Shown: positions 46,282 to 59,881, numbered from the stretch's first letter. The stretch is DNA of 64,000 nt from Hydractinia symbiolongicarpus (GCF_029227915.1 NC_079881.1:26761501-26825500); one strand, 5' to 3'. Made by a program: numbers and translations. The notes: a model not told the origin generated them from the letters alone.

Positions 46282-48513
46282 TCGCTGGTTTTCGTTTACC
46301 GGCGATTAAACCTCTTTCATTAAGCGTCTCAATAAAAATGAAAACATTTTTGAAAACTACAAGTCTCATTCCTTCTAGCGGTGCAGAAATAATTTGAAAA
46401 ATCGTTCGGGAAATCAGTTTACTCCTTGGGTACTTTCTTTATATACATTCAACTATACGGGCCAAGCCTGGGATTTACGGGAAAACGCGGGTTTTCGTTT
46501 GCCGGCGATTAAACTTCTTTTATTCAGCGTCTCATTAAAAATGAAAACAAGTTTGAAGACTACAAGTCTCATGCGTTTTAGTGGTGAAAAAATAATATAA
46601 AAAATCGTTCGGGAAATGAGTTTACTCCCTGTGTACTTTCTTTGTATACTTTTGACTATACGGGCCGAGTCCGGGATTTACGGGAAATCGCGGGTTTTCG
46701 TTTGCCGGCGAATTAACTTCTTTTAGTCAGAGTCCGATCAAAAATGAAAACATTTTTAAAAACTACAAGTCTTATGCAATTTAGTGGTGAAAAAATAATA
46801 TAAAAAATCGTTCGGGAAATAAGTTTACTCCCTGGGTACTTTCTCTGTATACTTTTGACTATACGGGCCAAGCCCGGGATTTACGGGAAATGGCGGGTTT
46901 TCGTTTGCCGGCGATTAAACTTCTTTTATTCAGTGTCTCATCAAAAATAAAAATATTTTTGAAAACTACAAGTCTCATGCGTTTTAGTGGTGAAAAGATA
47001 ATTTAAAAAATCGTTTTGGAAATGAGTTTGCTCACAGGGTACTTTCTTTGTATACATTCGACTATACCGGACAAGCCCGGGATTTACGGGAAATCGCTGG
47101 TTTTCGTTTACCGGCGATTAAACCTCTTTCATTAAGCGTCTCAATAAAAATGAAAACATTTTTGAAAACTACAAGTCTCATTCGTTCTAGCGGTGCAGAA
47201 ATAATTTGAAAAATCGTTCGGGAAATCAGTTTACTCCTTGGGTACTTTCTTTATATACATTCAACTATACGGGCCAAGCCTGGGATTTACGGGAAAACGC
47301 GGGTTTTCGTTTGCCGGCGATTAAACTTCTTTTATTTAGCGTCTCATTAAAAATGAAAACAAGTTTGAAGACTACAAGTCTCATGCGTTTTAGTGGTGAA
47401 AAAATAATATAAAAAATCGTTCGGGAAATGAGTTTACTCCCTGTGTACTTTCTTTGTATACTTTTGACTATACGGGCCAAGCCCGGGATTTACGGGAAAT
47501 CGCGGGTTTTCTTTTGCCGGCGATTAAACTTCTTTTATTCAGCGTCTCATCAAAAATGAAAACATTTTTGAAAACTACAAGTCTTATGCGTTTTAGTGGT
47601 AAAAAAGTAATTTAAAAAATCGATATGGAAATGAGTTTACTTACAGGGCTTTTTCTTTGTATACATTCGACTATACGGGCCAAGCCTGGGATTTACGGGA
47701 AATCGCGGGTTTTCGTTTGCCGGCGATTAAACCTCTTTCATTAAGCGTCTCATCAAAAATGAAAACATTTTTGAAAACTACAAGTCTCATGCGTTTTAGT
47801 GGTGAAAAAAAAATAAAAAAATCGTTCGGGAAATGAGTTTACGCCCTGGGTACTTTCTTTGTATACATTCGACTACACGGGCCAAGCACTGGATTTAGGG
47901 GAAATCGCTGGTTTTCGTTTGCCGGCGATTAAACCTCTTTCATTAAGCGTCTCATCAATAATGAAAACAATTTTGAAAACTACAAGTCTCATGCATTTTA
48001 GTGGTGAAAAAATAATTTAAAAAATCGTTCGGGAAATGAGTTTACTCCCTGGGTACTTTCTTTGTATACTTTTGACTATACGGGCCGAGTCCGGGATTTA
48101 CGGGAAATCGCGGGTTTTCGTTTGCCGGCGAATTAACTTCTTTTAGTCAGCGTCCGATCAAAAATGAAAACATTTTTAAAAACTACAAGTCTCATGCAAT
48201 TTAGTGGTGAAAAAATAATATAAAAAATCGTTCGGGAAATGAGTTTACTCCCTGCGTACTTTCTCTGTATACTTTTGACTATACGGGCCAAGCCCGGGAT
48301 TTACGGGAAATGGCGGGTTTTCGTTTGCCGGCGATGAAACTTCTTTTATTCAGTGTCTCATCAAAAATGAAAATATTTTTGAAAACTACAAGTCTCATGC
48401 GTTTTAGTGGTGAAAAAATAATTTAAAAAATCGTTCGGGAAATGAGTTTACTCCCTGGGTACTTTCTTTGTATACTTTTGACTATACGGGCCGAGTCCGG
48501 GATTTACGGGAAA
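46282..48513. repeat. Family E 11-monomer HOR, copy 2
   Basis: Tandem copy at an offset of exactly 2232 with the same rare variants (CATCAATAATG at 47953, CGATATGG, GCGATGAAAC). Its last monomer (48311-48513) begins as A5 and ends as A3, so the following A4 at 48514 is in cassette order. Confidence 0.93.
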
Positions 48514-50949
48514 TCGCGGGTTTTCGTTTGCCGGCGAATTAACTTCTTTTAGTCAGCGTCCGATCAAAAATGAAAACATTTTTAAAAACTACAAGTCTTA
48601 TGCAATTTAGTGGTGAAAAAATAATATAAAAAATCGTTCGGGAAATGAGTTTACTCCCTGGGTACTTTCTCTGTATACTTTTGACTATACGGGCCAAGCC
48701 CGGGATTTACGGGAAATGGCGGGTTTTCGTTTGCCGGCGATTAAACTTCTTTTATTCAGTGTCTCATCAAAAATGAAAATATTTTTGAAAACTACAAGTC
48801 TCATGCGTTTTAGTGGTGAAAAGATAATTTAAAAAATCGTTTTGGAAATGAGTTTGCTCACAGGGTACTTTCTTTGTATACATTCGACTATACCGGACAA
48901 GCCCGGGATTTACGGGAAATCGCTGGTTTTCGTTTACCGGCGATTAAAACTCTTTCATTAAGCGTCTCAATAAAAATGAAAACATTTTTAAAAACTACAA
49001 GTCTCATTCGTTCTAGTGGTGCAGAAATAATTTGAAAAATCGTTCGGGAAATCAGTTTACTCCTTGGGTACTTTCTTTATATACATTCAACTATACGGGC
49101 CAAGCCTGGGATTTACGGGAAAACGCGGGTTTTCGTTTGCCGGCGATTAAACTTCTTTTATTCAGCGTCTCATCAAAAATGAAAACAAGTTTGAAGACTA
49201 CAAGTCTCATGCGTTTTAGTGGTGAAAAAATAATATAAAAAATCGTTCGGGAAATGAGTTTACTCCCTGTGTACTTTCTTTGTATACTTTTGACTATACG
49301 GGCCAAGCCCGGGATTTACGGGAAATCGCGGGTTTTCTTTTGCCGGCGATTAAACTTCTTTTATTCAGCGTCTCATCAAAAATGAAAACATTTTTGAAAA
49401 CTACAAGTATTATGCGTTTTAGTGGTAAAAAAGTAATTTAAAAAATCGTTATGGAAATGAGTTTACTTACAGGGCTTTTTCTTTGTATACATTCGACTAT
49501 ACGTGCCAAGCCTGGGATTTACGGGAAATCGCGGGTTTTCGTTTGCCGGCGATTAAACCTCTTTCATTAAGCGTCTCATCAAAAATGAAAACATTTTTGA
49601 AAACTACAAGTCTTATGCGTTTTAGTGGTGAAAAAAAAAATAAAAAAATCGTTCGGGAAATCAGTTTACTCCTTGGGTACTTTCTTTATATACATTCAAC
49701 TATACGGGCCAAGCCCTGGATTTAGGGGAAATCGCTGGTTTTCGTTTACCGGCGATTAAACCTCTTTCATCAAGCGTCTCAACAAAAATGAAAACATTTT
49801 TGAAAACTACAAGTCTCATTCGTTCTAGTGGTGAAAAAATAACTTAAAAAATCGTTCGGGAAATGAGTTTACTCCCTGGGTACTTTCTTTGTATACTTTT
49901 GACTATACGGGCCGAGTCCGGGATTTACGGGAAATCGCGGGTTTTCGTTTGCCGGCGAATTAACTTCTTTTAGTCAGCGTCCGATCAAAAATGAAAACAT
50001 TTTTAAAAACTACAAGTCTCATGCGTTTTAGTGGTGAAAAGATAATTTAAAAAATCGTTTTGGAAATGAGTTTGCTCACAGGGTACTTTCTTTGTATACA
50101 TTCGACTATGCCGGACAAGCCCGGGATTTACGGGAAATCGCTGGTTTTCGTTTACCGGCGATTAAACCTCTTTCATTAAGCGTCTCAATAAAAATGAAAA
50201 CATTTTTAAAAACTACAAGTCTCATTCGTTCTAGTGGTGCAGAAATAATTTGAAAAATCGTTCGGGAAATCAGTTTACTCCTTGGGTACTTTCTTTATAT
50301 ACATTCAACTATACGGGCCAAGCCCTGGATTTAGGGGAAATCGCTGGTTTTCGTTTGCCGGCGATTAAACCTCTTTCATTAAGCGTCTCATCAAAAATGA
50401 AAACAATTTTGAAAACTACAAGTCTCATGCGTTTTAGTGGTGAAAAAATAATTTAAAAAATTGTTCGGGAAATGAGTTTACTCCCTGGGTACTTTCTTTG
50501 TATACTTTTGACTATACGGGCCGAGTCCGGGATTTACGGGAAATCGCGGGTTTTTGTTTGCCGGCGAATTAACTTCTTTTAGTCAGCGTCCGATCAAAAA
50601 TGAAAACATTTTTAAAAACTACAAGTCTCATGCAATTTAGTGGTGAAAAAATAATATAAAAAATCGTTCGGGGAATGAGTTTACTCCCTGGGTACTTTCT
50701 CTGTATACTTTTGACTATACGGGCCAAGCCCGGGATTTACGGGAAATGGCGGGTTTTCGTTTGCCGGCGATTAAACTTCTTTTATTCAGTGTCTCATCAA
50801 AAATGAAAATATTTTTGAAAACTACAAGTCTCATGCGTTTTAGTGGTGAAAAGATAATTTAAAAAATCGTTTTGGAAATGAGTTTGCTCACAGGGTACTT
50901 TCTTTGTATACATTCGACTATACCGGACAAGCCCGGGATTTACGGGAAA
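48514..50949. repeat. Family E, mixed monomers with chimeras
   Basis: The order is A4-A5-A8-A9-A1-A2, then recombinant monomers, then A8 and A3-A4-A5. The monomer at 49934 has an A4 head and an A5 tail. The monomer before 50340 is A8 with an A2-type end (CCCTGGATTTAGGGG). CTATGCCGGAC (50107) recurs at 51528 and 57821. Confidence 0.78.
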
Positions 50950-51761
50950 TCGCTGGTTTTCGTTTACCGGCGATTAAACCTCTTTCATTAAGCGTCTCAA
51001 TAAAAATGAAAACATTTTTGAAAACTACAAGTCTCATTCGTTCTAGTGGTGCAGAAATAATTTGAAAAATCGTTCGGGAAATCAGTTTACTCCTTAGGTA
51101 CTTTCTTTATATACATTCAACTATACGGGCCGAGTCCGGGATTTACGGGAAATCGCGGGTTTTCGTTTGCCGGCGAATTAACTTTTTTTAGTCAGCGTCC
51201 GATCAAAAATGAAAACATTTTTAAAAACTACAAGTCTCATGCAATTTAGTGGTGAAAAAATAATATAAAAAATCGTTCGGGAAATGAGTTTACTCCCTGG
51301 GTACTTTCTCTGTATACTTTTGACTATACGGGCCAAGCCCGGGATTTACGGGAAATGGCGGGTTTTCGTTTGCCGGCGATTAAACTTCTTTTATTCAGTG
51401 TCTCATCAAAAATGAAAATATTTTTGAAAACTACAAGTCTCATGCGTTTTAGTGGTGAAAAGATAATTTAAAAAATCGTTTTGGAAATGAGTTTGCTCAC
51501 AGGGTACTTTCTTTGTATACATTCGACTATGCCGGACAAGCCCGGGATTTACGGGAAATCGCTGGTTTTCGTTTACCGGCGATTAAACCTCTTTCATTAA
51601 GCGTCTCAATAAAAATGAAAACATTTTTGAAAACTACAAGTCTCATTCGTTCTAGTGGTGCAGAAATAATTTGAAAAATCGTTCGGGAAATCAGTTTACT
51701 CCTTGGGTACTTTCTTTATATACATTCAACTATACGGGCCAAGCCTGGGATTTACGGGAAA

Positions 51762-53588
51762 TCGCGGGTTTTCGTTTGCCGGCGATTAAACTTCTTTTAT
51801 TCAGCGTCTCATCAAAAATGAAAACAAGTTTGAAGACTACAAGTCTCATGCGTTTTAGTGGTGAAAAAATAATTTAAAAAATCGTTCGGGAAATGAGTTT
51901 ACTCCCTGTGTACTTTCTTTGTATACTTTTGACTATACGGGCCAAGCCCGGGATTTACGGGAAATCGCGGGTTTTCTTTTGCCGGCGATTAAACTTCTTT
52001 TATTCAGCGTCTCATCAAAAATGAAAACATTTTTGAAAACTACAAGTCTTATGCGTTTTAGTGGTGAAAAAGTAATTTAAAAAATCGTTATGGAAATGAG
52101 TTTACTTACAGGGCTTTTTCTTTGTATACATTCGACTATACGGGCCAAGCCTGGGATTTACGGGAAATCGCGGGTTTTCGTTTGCCGGCGATTAAACCTC
52201 TTTCATTAAGCGTCTCATCAAAAATGAAAACATTTTTGAAAACTACAAGTCTCATGCGTTTTAGTGGTGAAAAAAAAAAAAAAAAAATCGTTCGGGAAAT
52301 GAGTTTACACCCTGGGTACTTTCTTTGTATACATTCGACTACACGGGCCAAGCCCTGGATTTAGGGGAAATCGCTGGTTTTCGTTTGCCGGCGATTAAAC
52401 CTCTTTCATTAAGCGTCTCATCAAAAATGAAAACAATTTTGAAAACTACATGTCTCATGCGTTTTAGTGGTGAAAAAATAATTTAAAAAATCGTTCGGGA
52501 AATGAGTTTACTCCCTGGGTACTTTCTTTGTAAACTTTTGACTATACGGGCCGAGTCCGGGATTTACGGGAAATCGCGGGTTTTCGTTTGCCGGCGATTA
52601 AACTTCTTTTAGTCAGCGTCCGATCAAAAATGAAAACATTTTTGAAAACTACAAGTCTCATGCATTTTAGTGGTGAAAAAATAATATAAAAAATCGTTCG
52701 GGAAATGAGTTTACTCCCTGGGTACTTTCTCTGTATACTTTTGACTATACGGGCCAAGCCCGGGATTTACGGGAAATCGCGGGTTTTCGTTTGCCGGCGA
52801 TTAAACTTCTTTTATTCAGTGTCTCATCAAAAATGAAAATATTTTTGAAAAATACAAGTCTCATGCGTTTTAGTGGTAAAAAGATAATTTAAAAAATCGT
52901 TTTGGAAATGAGTTTGCTCACAGGGTACTTTCTTTGTATACATTCGACTATACGTGCCAAGCCCGGGATATACTGGAAATCGCGGGTTTTCGTTTGCCGG
53001 CGATTAAACCACTTTCATTAAGCGTCTCATCAAAAATGAAAACATTTCTGAAAACTACAAGTCTCATGCGTTTTAGTGGTGAAATAATAATTTAAAAAAT
53101 CGTTTGGGAAATGAGTTTACTCCCTGGGTACTTTCTTTGTATACTTTTGACTATACGGGCCGGGTCGGGGATTTACGGGAAGACGCGGGTTTTCGTTTGC
53201 CGGCGATTAAACTTCTTTTATACAGCGTCTCATCAAAAATAAAAACATTTTTAAAAACTACAAGTCTCATGGGCTTTAGTGGTGAAATAATAATTTAAAA
53301 AATCGTTCGGGAAATGAATTTACATCCTGGGTACTTTCTTTGTATACCTTTGACTATACGGACCGAGTCCCGGATTTACGGGAAATCGCTGGTTTTCGTT
53401 TACCGGCGATTAAACCTCTTTCATTAAGCGTCTCAATAAAAATGAAAACATTTTTGAAAACTACAAGTCTCATTCGTTCTAGTGGTGCAGAAATAATTTG
53501 AAAAATCGTTCGGGAAATCAGTTTACTCCTTGGGTACTTTCTTTATATACATTCAACTATACGGGCAAAGCCTGGGATTTACGGGAAA
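51762..53588. repeat. Family A HOR, full copy in phase A9-A1-...-A8
   Basis: 1827 bp. A1 here is full length (GATTTACGGG). The A2 A-run lacks the usual internal T near 52280. GTAAACTTTTG at 52531 loses the GTATAC palindrome. A7 holds GGACCGAGTCCCGG. Confidence 0.9.
53157..53179 (+). other. Canonical G-quadruplex motif
   Basis: Lies in the A6 monomer of the 51762 unit, equivalent to 1192 and 59450. Confidence 0.7.
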
Positions 53589-53994
53589 TCGCGGGTTTTC
53601 GTTTGCCGGCGATTAAACTTCTTTTATTCAGCGTCTCATCAAAAATGAAAACAAGTTTGAAGACTACAAGTCTCATGCGTTTTAGTGGTGAAAAAATAAT
53701 TTAAAAAATCGTTCGGGAAATGAGTTTACTCCCTGTGTACTTTCTTTGTATACTTTTGACTATACGGGCCAAGCCCGGGATTTACGGGAAATCGCGGGTT
53801 TTCTTTTGCCGGCGATTAAACTTCTTTTATTCAGCGTCTCATCAAAAATGAAAACATTTTTGAAAACTACAAGTCTTATGCGTTTTAGTGGTGAAAAAGT
53901 AATTTAAAAAATCGATATCGAAATGAGTTTACTTACAGGGCTTTTTCTTTGTATACATTCGACTATACGGGCCAACCCTGGGATTTACGGGAAA

Positions 53995-54197
53995 TCGCGG
54001 GTTTTCGTTTGCCGGCGATTAAACCTCTTTCATTAAGCGTCTCATCAAAAATGAAAACATTTTTGAAAACTACAAGTCTCATGCGTTTTAGTGGTGAAAA
54101 AATAATTTAAAAAATCGTTCGGGAAATGAGTTTACTCCCTGGGTACTTTCTTCGTATACTTTTGACTATACGGGCCTAGTCCGGGATTTACGGGAAA
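53995..54197 (+). repeat. Chimeric A2/A6 monomer at a four-monomer deletion
   Basis: The head is A2 (CCTCTTTCATT, CATTTTTG). From GAAAAAATAATTT on it is the A6-type tail with the rare TTCTTCGTATAC, shared with 61255. The offset to the right copy changes from 6292 before it to 7104 after it, i.e. by 812 bp or exactly four monomers. Confidence 0.85.
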
Positions 54198-54374
54198 TCT
54201 CGGGTTTTCGTTTGCCGGCGATTAAACTTCTTTTATTCAGCGTCTCATCAAAAATGAAAACATTTTTAAAAACTACAAGTCTCATGGGCTTTAGTGGTGA
54301 AATAATAATTTAAAAAATCGTTTGGGAAATGAGTTTACTGCCTGGGTACTTTCTTTGTATACTTTTGACTATAC

Positions 54375-54397
54375 GGGCCGGGTCGGGGATTTACGGG
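54375..54397 (+). other. Canonical G-quadruplex motif
   Basis: Family-B monomer. The equivalent site near 55593 has TCGAGG and loses one G-run. Confidence 0.7.
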
Positions 54398-57039
54398 AAG
54401 ACGCGGGTTTTCGTTTGCCGGCGATTAAACTTCTTTTATACAGCGTCTCATCAAAAATAAAAACATTTTTAAAAACTACAAGTCTCATGGGCTTTAGTGG
54501 TGAAATAATAATTTAAAAAATCGTTCGGGAAATGAGTTTACATCCTGGGTACTTTCTTTGTATACCTTTGACTATACGGGCCGAGTCCGGGATTTACGGG
54601 AAATCGCAGGTTTTCGTTTGTCGGCGATTAAACTTCTTTTATTCAGCGTCTCATCAAAAATGGAAACATTTTTGAAAACTAAAAGTCTTATGCGTTTTTG
54701 TGGTGAAAAAATAATTTAAAAAATCGTTCTGGAAATGAGTTTACTCACAGGGTGCTTTCTTTGTATACATTCGACTATACGGGCCAAGCCCGGGATTTAC
54801 GGGAAATCGCGGGTTTTCGTTTGCCGGCGATTAAACCTCTTTCATTAAGCGTCTCATCAAAAATGAAAACATTTTTGAAAACTACAAGTCTCATGCGTTT
54901 TAGTGGTGAAAAAAAAATTTAAAAAATCGTTTTGGAAATGAGTTTGCTCACAGGGTACTTTCTTTGTATACATTCGACTATACGGGCCAAGCCCGGGATA
55001 TACGGGAAATCGCGGGTTTTCGTTTGCCGGCGATTAAACCACTTTCATTAAGCGTCTCATCAAAAATGAAAACATTTCTGAAAACTACAAGTCTCATGCG
55101 TTTTAGTGGTAAAAAGATAATTTAAAAAATCGTCTTGGAAATGAGTTTGCTCACAGGGTACTTTTTTTGTATACATTCGACTATACGGGCCAAGCCCGGG
55201 ATATACGGGAAATCGCGGGTTTTCGTTTGCCGTCGATTAAACCACTTTCATTAAGCGTCTCATCAAAAATGAAAACATTTCTGAAAACTACAAGTCTCAT
55301 GCGTTTTAGTGGTGAAAAAATAATTTAAAAAATCGTTCGGGAAATGAGTTTACTCCCTGGGTACTTTCTTTGTATACTTTTGACTATTTGGGCCGAATCC
55401 GGGATTTACGGGAAATCTCGGGTTTTCGTTTGCCGGCGATTAAACTTCTTTTATTCAGCGTCTCATCAAAAATGAAAACATTTTTAAAAACTACAAGTCT
55501 CATGGGCTTTAGTGGTGAAATAATAATTTAAAAAATCGTTTGGGAAATGAGTTTACTCCCTGGGTACTTTCTTTGTATACTTTTGACTATACGGGCCGGG
55601 TCGAGGATTTACGGGAAGACGCGGGTTTTCGTTTGCCGGCGATTAAACTTCTTTTATACAGCGTCTCATCAAAAATAAAAACATTTTTAAAAACTACAAG
55701 TCTCATGGGCTTTAGTGGTGAAATAATAATTTAAAAAATCGTTCGGGAAATGAGTTTACACCCTGGGTACTTTCTTTGTATACCTTTGACTATACGGGCC
55801 GAGTCCGGGATTTACGGGAAATCGCAGGTTTTCGTTTGTCGGCGATTAAACTTCTTTTATTCAGCGTCTCATCAAAAATGGAAACATTTCTGAAAACTAC
55901 AAGTCTTATGCGTTTTTGTGGTGAAAAATTAATTTAAAAAATCGTTCTGGAAATGAGTTTACTCACAGGGTGCTTTCTTTGTATACATTCGACTATACGG
56001 GCCAAGCCCGGGATATACGGGAAATCGCGGGTTTTCGTTTGCCGGCGATTAAACCTCTTTCATTAAGCGTCTCATCAAAAATGAAAACATTTTTAAAAAC
56101 TACAAGTCTCATGCGTTTTAGTGGTGAAAAAAAAATTTAAAAAATCGTTTTGGAAATGAGTTTGCTCACAGGGTACTTTCTTTGTATACATTCGACTATA
56201 CGGGCCAAGCCCGGGATATACGGGAAATCGCGGGTTTTCGTTTGCCAGCGATTAAACCACTTTCATTAAGCGTCTCATCAAAAATGAAAACATTTCTGAA
56301 AACTACAAGTCCCATGCGTTTTAGTGGTGAAAAAATAATTTAAAAAATCGTTCGGGAAATGAGTTTACTCCCTGGGTACTTTCTTTGTATACTTTTGACT
56401 ATACGGGCCGAGTCCGGGATTTACGGAAAATCTCGGGTTTTCGTTTGCCGGCGATTAAACTTCTTTTATTCAGCGTCTCATCAAAAATGAAAACATTTTT
56501 AAAAACTACAAGTCTCATGGGCTTTAGTGGTGAAATAATAATTTAAAAAATCGTTCGGGAAATGAGTTTACATCCTGGGTACTTTCTTTGTATACCTTTG
56601 ACTATACGGGCCGAGTCCGGGATTTACGGGAAATCGCAGGTTTTCGTTTGTCGGCGATTAAACTTCTTTTATTCAGCGTCTCATCAAAAATGGAAACATT
56701 TTTGAAAACTACAAGTCTTATGCGTTTTTGTGGTGAAAAAATAATTTAAAAAATCGTTCTGGAAATGAGTTTACTCACAGGGTGCTTTCTTTGTATACAT
56801 TCGACTATACGGGCCAAGCCCGGGATTTACGGGAAATCGCGGGTTTTCGTTTGCCGGCGATTAAACTTTTTTTATTCAGCGTCTCATCAAAAATGAAAAC
56901 ATTTTTAAAAACTACAAGTCTCATGGGCTTTAGTGGTGAAATAATAATTTAAAAAATCGTTCGGGAAATGAGTTTACATCCTGGGTACTTTCTTTGTATA
57001 CCTTTAACTATACGGGCCGAGTCCGGGATTTACGGGAAA

Positions 57040-57242
57040 TCGCAGGTTTTCGTTTGTCGGCGATTAAACTTCTTTTATTCAGTGTCTCATCAAAAATGAA
57101 AATATTTTTGAAAACTACAAGTCTCATGCGTTTTAGTGGTGAAAAGATAATTTAAAAAATCGTTTTAGAAATGAGTTTGCTCACAGGGTACTTTCTTTGT
57201 ATACATTCGACTATACCGGACAAGCCCGGGATTTACGGGAAA
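57040..57242 (+). repeat. Chimeric B/A5 monomer, junction of the ~6.3-kb tandem duplication
   Basis: The head is family B (TCGCAGG, TTTGTCGG). The rest is A5 (CAGTGTC, AAATATTTTTG, GAAAAGATAATTT, GCTCACAGGG). The next monomer (A8, 57243) equals 50950, so this monomer is where the right end of one copy joins the left end of the next. Confidence 0.87.
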
Positions 57243-58054
57243 TCGCTGGTTTTCGTTTACCGGCGATTAAACCTCTTTCATTAAGCGTCTCAATAAAAAT
57301 GAAAACATTTTTGAAAACTACAAGTCTCATTCGTTCTAGTGGTGCAGAAAAAATTTGAAAAATCGTTCGGGAAATCAGTTTACTCCTTAGGTACTTTCTT
57401 TATATACATTCAACTATACGGGCCGAGTCCGGGATTTACGGGAAATCGCGGGTTTTCGTTTGCCGGCGAATTAACTTCTTTTAGTCAGCGTCCGATCAAA
57501 AATGAAAACATTTTTAAAAACTACAAGTCTCATGCAATTTAGTGGTGAAAAAATAATATAAAAAATCGTTCGGGAAATGAGTTTACTCCCTGGGTACTTT
57601 CTCTGTATACTTTTGACTATACGGGCCAAGCCCGGGATTTACGGGAAATGGCGGGTTTTCGTTTGCCGGCGATTAAACTTCTTTTATTCAGTGTCTCATC
57701 AAAAATGAAAATATTTTTGAAAACTACAAGTCTCATGCGTTTTAGTGGTGAAAAGATAATTTAAAAAATCGTTTTGGAAATGAGTTTGCTCACAGGGTAC
57801 TTTCTTTGTATACATTCGACTATGCCGGACAAGCCCGGGATTTACGGGAAATCGCTGGTTTTCGTTTACCGGCGATTAAACCTCTTTCATGAAGCGTCTC
57901 AATAAAAATGAAAACATTTTTGAAAACTACAAGTCTCATTCGTTCTAGTGGTGCAGAAATAATTTGAAAAATCGTTCGGGAAATCAGTTTACTCCTTGGG
58001 TACTTTCTTTATATACATTCAACTATACGGGCCAAGCCTGGGATTTACGGGAAA

Positions 58055-59881
58055 TCGCGGGTTTTCGTTTGCCGGCGATTAAACTTCTTTTATTCAGCGT
58101 CTCATCAAAAATGAAAACAAGTTTGAAGACTACAAGTCTTATGCGTTTTAGTGGTGAAAAAATAATTTAAAAAATCGTTCGGGAAATGAGTTTACTCCCT
58201 GTGTACTTTCTTTGTATACTTTTGACTATACGGGCCAAGCCCGGGATTTACGGGAAATCGCGGGTTTTCTTTTGCCGGCGATTAAACTTCTTTTATTCAG
58301 CGTCTCATCAAAAATGAAAACATTTTTGAAAACTACAAGTCTTATGCGTTTTAGTGGTGAAAAAGTAATTTAAAAAATCGTTATGGAAATGAGTTTACTT
58401 ACAGGGCTTTTTCTTTGTATACATTCGACTATACGGGCCAAGCCTAGGATTTACGGGAAATCGCGGGTTTTCGTTTGCCGGCGATTAAACCTCTTTCATT
58501 AAGCGTCTCATCAAAAATGAAAACATTTTTGAAAACTACAAGTCTCATGCGTTTTAGTGGTGAAAAAAAAAATAAAAAAATCGTTCGGGAAATGAGTTTA
58601 CGCCCTGGGTACTTTCTTTGTATACATTCGACTACACGGGCCAAGCCCTGGATTTAGGGGAAATCGCTGGTTTTCGTTTGCCGGCGATTAAACCTCTTTC
58701 ATTAAGCGTCTCATCAAAAATGAAAACAATTTTGAAAACTACATGTCTCATGCGTTTTAGTGGTGAAAAAATAATTTAAAAAATCGTTCGGGAAATGAGT
58801 TTACTCCCTGGGTACTTTCTTTGTATACTTTTGACTATACGGGCCGAGTCCGGGATTTACGGGAAATCGCGGGTTTTCGTTTGCCGGCGATTAAACTTCT
58901 TTTAGTCAGCGTCCGATCAAAAATGAAAACATTTTTGAAAACTACAAGTCTCATGCATTTTAGTGGTGAAAAAATAATATAAAAAATCGTTCGGGAAATG
59001 AGTTTACTCCCTGGGTACTTTCTCTGTATACTTTTGACTATACGGGCCAAGTCCGGGATTTACGGGAAATCGCGGGTTTTCGTTTGCCGGCGATTAAACT
59101 TCTTTTATTCAGTGTCTCATCAAAAATGAAAATATTTTTGAAAACTACAAGTCTCATGCGTTTTAGTGGTAAAAAGATAATTTAAAAAATCGTTTTGGAA
59201 ATGAGTTTGCTCACAGGGTACTTTCTTTGTATACATTCGACTATACGTGCCAAGCCCGGGATATACGGGAAATCGCGGGTTTTCGTTTGCCGGCGATTAA
59301 ACCACTTTCATTAAGCGTTTCATCAAAAATGAAAACATTTCTGAAAACTACAAGTCTCATGCGTTTTAGTGGTGAAATAATAATTTAAAAAATCGTTTGG
59401 GAAATGAGTTTACTCCCTGGGTACTTTCTTTGTATACTTTTGACTATACGGGCCGGGTCGGGGATTTACGGGAAGACGCGGGTTTTCGTTTGCCGGCGAT
59501 TAAACTTCTTTTATACAGCGTCTCATCAAAAATAAAAACATTTTTAAAAACTACAAGTCTCATGGGCTTTAGTGGTGAAATAATAATTTAAAAAATCGTT
59601 CGGGAAATGAGTTTACATCCTGGGTACTTTCTTTGTATACCTTTGACTATACGGACCAAGTCCGGGATTTACGGGAAATCGCTGGTTTTCGTTTACCGGC
59701 GATTAAACCTCTTTCATTAAGCGTCTCAATAAAAATGAAAACATTTTTGAAAACTACAAGTCTCATTCGTTCTAGTGGTGCAGAAATAATTTGAAAAATC
59801 GTTCGGGAAATCAGTTTACTCCTTGGGTACTTTCTTTATATACATTCAACTATACGGGCCAAGCCTGGGATTTACGGGAAA
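58055..59881. repeat. Family A HOR, full copy in phase A9-A1-...-A8
   Basis: 1827 bp, offset 6293 from the unit at 51762. Private differences include GCCTAGGATTTAC at about 58443 and AAGCGTTTC near 59315. Confidence 0.92.
59450..59472 (+). other. Canonical G-quadruplex motif
   Basis: A6 monomer of the 58055 unit. Confidence 0.7.

Larger units (their letters stand above)
50950..57039. repeat. Segmental tandem duplication, left copy (A/B families)
   Basis: It contains A8 with CTCCTTAGGTAC, then A4-A5-A8, a complete family-A 9-monomer unit (51762-53588), A9-A1, a chimeric monomer and family-B monomers. The part to about 53994 matches 57243-60286 at an offset of 6292-6293 bp. The part from 54198 matches the right copy at 7104 and then 6901 bp. 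Confidence 0.9.
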
